From assembly GCA_054601695.1 (NCBI GenBank), contig BAAHQB010000134.1, forward strand, positions 186,001 through 250,000: a stretch of DNA of 64,000 nt. Direction: 5' to 3'. Below the pieces are notes generated by a model. The model worked only from the letters and a program-made list of their open reading frames with translations, ran no database searches and had not been told where the DNA came from. The DNA is from Amorphochlora amoebiformis (Eukaryota; Cercozoa; Chlorarachniophyceae). This document shows positions 59,330-64,000 of this stretch, one piece after another. Within the stretch, counting starts at the first letter, position 1, and every line of letters begins with the position of its first letter. Both the position numbers and the translations under genes were made by a program.

Positions 59330-60882
59330 GTACATGTGTATATATATAATATCTAAATATATACAAATGCGCACATTATAAATATGCTTATTTACAATTG
59401 TAAAGCAGAGTCAAAAAGATTGAAAACTGATGATATGAGTAGCGATAACAATAATATGAAAGCTAGTGGAGTTGTGGTAATTATGTGCGATAATATATGT
59501 GGTACGCATGTACTACCTAATATTTTGTCGAAGTTGGTTTTCCAAGTCATGACCAAGTCATCGCCTCCGCACGTGGAAAAGTATTTGCCGTCGTCGGAGA
59601 AGCATACGCCGTTAGTTGATTTCTTGTGCCCGTGGATCGTGTAAACCTGGTGACCTTCGCGAATATCCCACACCTGGGCACGTGAGTAGTAATATACACT
59701 TGTATCCAAGTACGGATACTTGAACGTGGACAGGAATGTGCATTTCATGTGTATATCAAGTCGGTAGGGGAGGCGGTGATATGTGATATGTGACTCAGTC
59801 TAACCTTTATTGACCCGTCGGTAGATACTGATAGCAAGAAATCCCCCGACGGATGAAAGCTCACGTCGTTAATTACGGAGTTATGTGCATTGTAGTTTTG
59901 TAGAAGCTTGTAATTCCTTATATCCCACACCTTAATAGTTTGGTCCTCGCCCGCTGTAGCGACGACAGTTCCAAAAGGATGGAACTTAGTGCACGTGACA
60001 GGCCTAGATATATAATATCAGTTTCGTAATGTATGTAATCGGTCTTCTTGGGGATAACCTTGTGTGCTCGTAGAAGGTGTGGATACAACGGTGGGTGTTA
60101 GTATCCCATATCTTGACAGTCTTGTCGTCGCTCCCTATACATAGTATGTATGAATATATACATGATTGAATTTGCCTGCAAAATGTATGTATAAAAGTGC
60201 ACATATATCTGACAAACCAGTCACCGCCATCCGGGTATCTGGGCTGAAATGGGCTGATCGCACCCAGTGGATATGCCCGCTGAGTGCGTACGTGAACCTC
60301 TGTGATCTCAGACTCCACACCTGTGTAGGAAAGAGGTATATTTTATGTTCCAACTGCAGGATGTAACAAGTACTAACCTTGCAGGACTTATCGTCAGATG
60401 CTGACATTATTGTGCTCCCATCCATCGAGAATGAGACGCTTCGAACAGGAAGTTGATGCAACCTCAGCGTGTGACATTTGCCTCTCCTAATAAGTATTGT
60501 GAACAACAGGGAGGGCGAGCAATGCTTGTAAAGTCTTACACATTCGGTTCCCAGAGCCGCACGGTGGAATCGACGGACGCCGAGGCTACAAGGTCTCCCC
60601 TGGGCGAAAAGTCGACGTCAGTCACAGAACCCTAAGCACATGCATATATGGTTCAAATTCGTGTTATCAGGAAACTTTAGGGCCCATCTATACCGTGTGA
60701 CCGACGTATCTGTACGCTCTGAGCTGTGGCTTGAAGTTCCACACCATGACCACACGGTCATCCCCGCCCGAGGCTAGTTGCTTCATATTAGGATTGAAGC
60801 TAACGGCATTCACAGGACCTTTATGCCCTCGGAACGACCGTTCGAGAGTTGGATCCAGCTCTTTCGGAGCAAACGAGGCCAT
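57671..60882 (-). CDS. POC1: POC1 centriolar WD40 protein
   Basis: Exons in transcript order: 60882-60694, 60631-60540, 60486-60378, 60320-60218, 60134-60059, 60003-59805, 59673-59517, 58913-58861, 58755-58736, 58714-58588, ~58551-58400, 57813-57759, 57696-57671 (TGA). Phases agree through the whole WD40 domain. The start [20 protein letters not shown] and the segments [33 protein letters not shown] and [13 protein letters not shown] match POC1 closely. Seven WD repeats occupy residues ~15-300, followed by a Lys/Arg/Pro linker ([14 protein letters not shown]) and a C-terminal coiled coil ([20 protein letters not shown]), as in POC1A/B. Role by family: a centriole and basal-body stability protein. 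The join at 58588/58551 is unresolved. Introns between the WD exons are short. Confidence 0.92.
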
Positions 60883-60994
60883 CTTCTTGGGGCGCGCGCT
60901 GGGGTTAGTCCTCTCAGTTTCGAAGCGATAAACTTTGGTTTAATAGAAATAAATAAAGTTTTAAAAATTCGGCTTACATGGCACATCTCTCCAC
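60883..60994. promoter_or_regulatory. Short bidirectional promoter region
   Basis: Only 112 bp separate the POC1 start (-) from the ATG at 60995 (+). If the small plus-strand gene is real, both must share this region. No specific motif is claimed. Confidence 0.4.
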
Positions 60995-61402
60995 ATGGAC
61001 AGAAAGCGGATAGAAGAGCTAAAGAAGTGCAAGGCTAAGGCAAAGTCGGGGCGCCTGAGGCCCTTGGGAGGCAGAAGGACTCTCACCTCTCCGAATGCCG
61101 CTTCGTCGTCCGCCAGACCCGGCCCAAACGCGAGCGCAGCGCGTCGACGTATAGCCCCGAACGCCAGCGCTGCCCGGCGCCCCACAGCCCCCAGGATGGG
61201 TGGCCCCAGGGCACCTTTGAACTCTCGGACAGCTGTAGCTCCGCGGCGGCAACTTCGAACTGGAGTGTATCACGAGAGGAAGAAGAAACCGAGATCTGTG
61301 GCTCCAAACGCGCAGGTGGCCTTCACAGCGTCCATATCTTCGACTAAGGTTGGTGTCTTAGAGGTCTTGTTGTGTGTTTCTGAGGACTACTTAGTGCTTT
61401 AG
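60995..61402 (+). CDS. Small basic, Ala/Arg/Pro-rich protein
   Basis: An uninterrupted 135-codon frame from ATG 60995 (MDRKRIEELKKCKAKAK) to TAG 61402. It is GC-rich compared with its surroundings, with two PNASAARR units at about residues 45 and 55 and many Arg/Pro. No domain is recognised. A donor-like AAG|GTTGGT at ~61348 could shorten it. The opposite strand is also open in this GC-rich stretch, so coding status is not certain. Confidence 0.5.
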   Translation: MDRKRIEELKKCKAKAKSGRLRPLGGRRTLTSPNAASSSARPGPNASAARRRIAPNASAARRPTAPRMGGPRAPLNSRTAVAPRRQLRTGVYHERKKKPRSVAPNAQVAFTASISSTKVGVLEVLLCVSEDYLVL

Positions 61403-61722
61403 AGTGATACGTAAGGCACAAATGTTGATGATTTATTCGTGCTTTATCAGATAAAGAAAGGGGGGTGGGGAAAGACTGAAGCGAAAGTCGTCAAACGGAC
61501 AATCGGGAAGGTGGTCTTTTGCAAACATACATTACAAATAGTACACATGTGCGGAAAAACACAACTCGATCTTCTTCTAGATTCTCATGGACACAGCTGT
61601 TAAATGTACATAGTTATACATATACACATGTGAAAGTCTCGAAAGATACAAACACATTTCCGTCTCCCTGACTTCGGCAACCCCGCCTCCAGTCAAAGTT
61701 CAAGAGAAGCTCTGAGGGAGAG
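61403..61722 (+). other. Spacer, possible 5' UTR/promoter of next gene
   Basis: About 320 bp of mixed sequence without TA runs between the small basic ORF and ATG 61723. No feature is recognised. Confidence 0.5.
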
Positions 61723-63552
<1,830 letters not shown>

Positions 63553-63663
63553 GTTGGTTTTGAATTGTTTGTATGCTTGTGTTCGTTGTATTTTTTGGTG
63601 TGTATGCTTGTCTCATACATATTTAAGATTTGTGTGTGTATAATGTTTTGTATGTATATATCT

Positions 63664-63705
<42 letters not shown>

Positions 63706-63728
63706 ACACATACATATATATATATATT

Positions 63729-63772
<44 letters not shown>

Positions 63773-63948
63773 GCATATATATATATGTATAAATATATGT
63801 GAATATGCTGTCTTCAGATATACATTGTATGTATATGTCTTGTAAATATTATAATAATATACAGATGTATGTACATATACAATATGTTGTCTTCGGATAT
63901 ACATTTTTATGTAAATGTATGTGTAAATATACATGATGACATACAGAT

Positions 63949-64000
<52 letters not shown>
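63553..64000. repeat. TA-rich intron at right edge with a short direct repeat
   Basis: Intron of the preceding gene. ATGCTGTCTTCAGATATACATT at 63805 and ATGTTGTCTTCGGATATACATT at 63883 (first 20 nt compared) form a short diverged direct repeat. Confidence 0.75.

Overview
This window looks like a nuclear locus of an intron-rich protist. No bacterial operon, phage or insertion-sequence logic is visible. Genes are cut into many exons of roughly 14-260 nt, with GT-AG and occasional GC-AG introns. Most introns are filled with long (TA)n runs, so nearly all long open frames in the window are Tyr/Ile repeat artefacts. TTAGGG-type telomere-like repeats are scattered inside introns and spacers. A POC1 centriole gene suggests a flagellated or ciliated cell. 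I cannot name the species. I built the gene models by hand from splice sites, reading-frame phase and protein family signatures.

Layout: a leucine-rich-repeat protein (+, 349-~10526); a convergent CS/NudC-like domain protein (-, 17878-11133); a compact SRSF3/7-like SR splicing factor (+, 18713-19852); a minus-strand block holding a zinc-less MDR alcohol-dehydrogenase-like gene (39681-26004), phase-continuous with an unrecognised C-terminal or separate gene (24539-20780); an unrecognised minus-strand gene (44604-40136); a long plus-strand pectin-acetylesterase/Notum-like membrane-anchored esterase with more than 30 exons (44852-55786); POC1, a WD40 protein (-, 60882-57671); a small basic ORF (+, 60995-61402); and the 5' part of an acidic, lysine-rich gene that runs off the right end (+, 61723-63552 and beyond). 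There are three divergent gene pairs and three convergent pairs.

The most unusual signals are not ordinary genes. (1) Short diverged copies of exon edges, often exon 3' end plus 5' splice site, recur inside the adjacent TA-rich intron in several unrelated genes. (2) All three convergent 3'-3' spacers are islands strikingly rich in the tetramer CTAG. (3) Telomere-like tracts sit inside introns, commonly close to splice sites, and some share a conserved non-telomeric flank, suggesting a dispersed intronic repeat family. (4) The SR and POC1 genes keep mostly short, non-TA introns beside massively expanded neighbours. The genes have no evident shared pathway.
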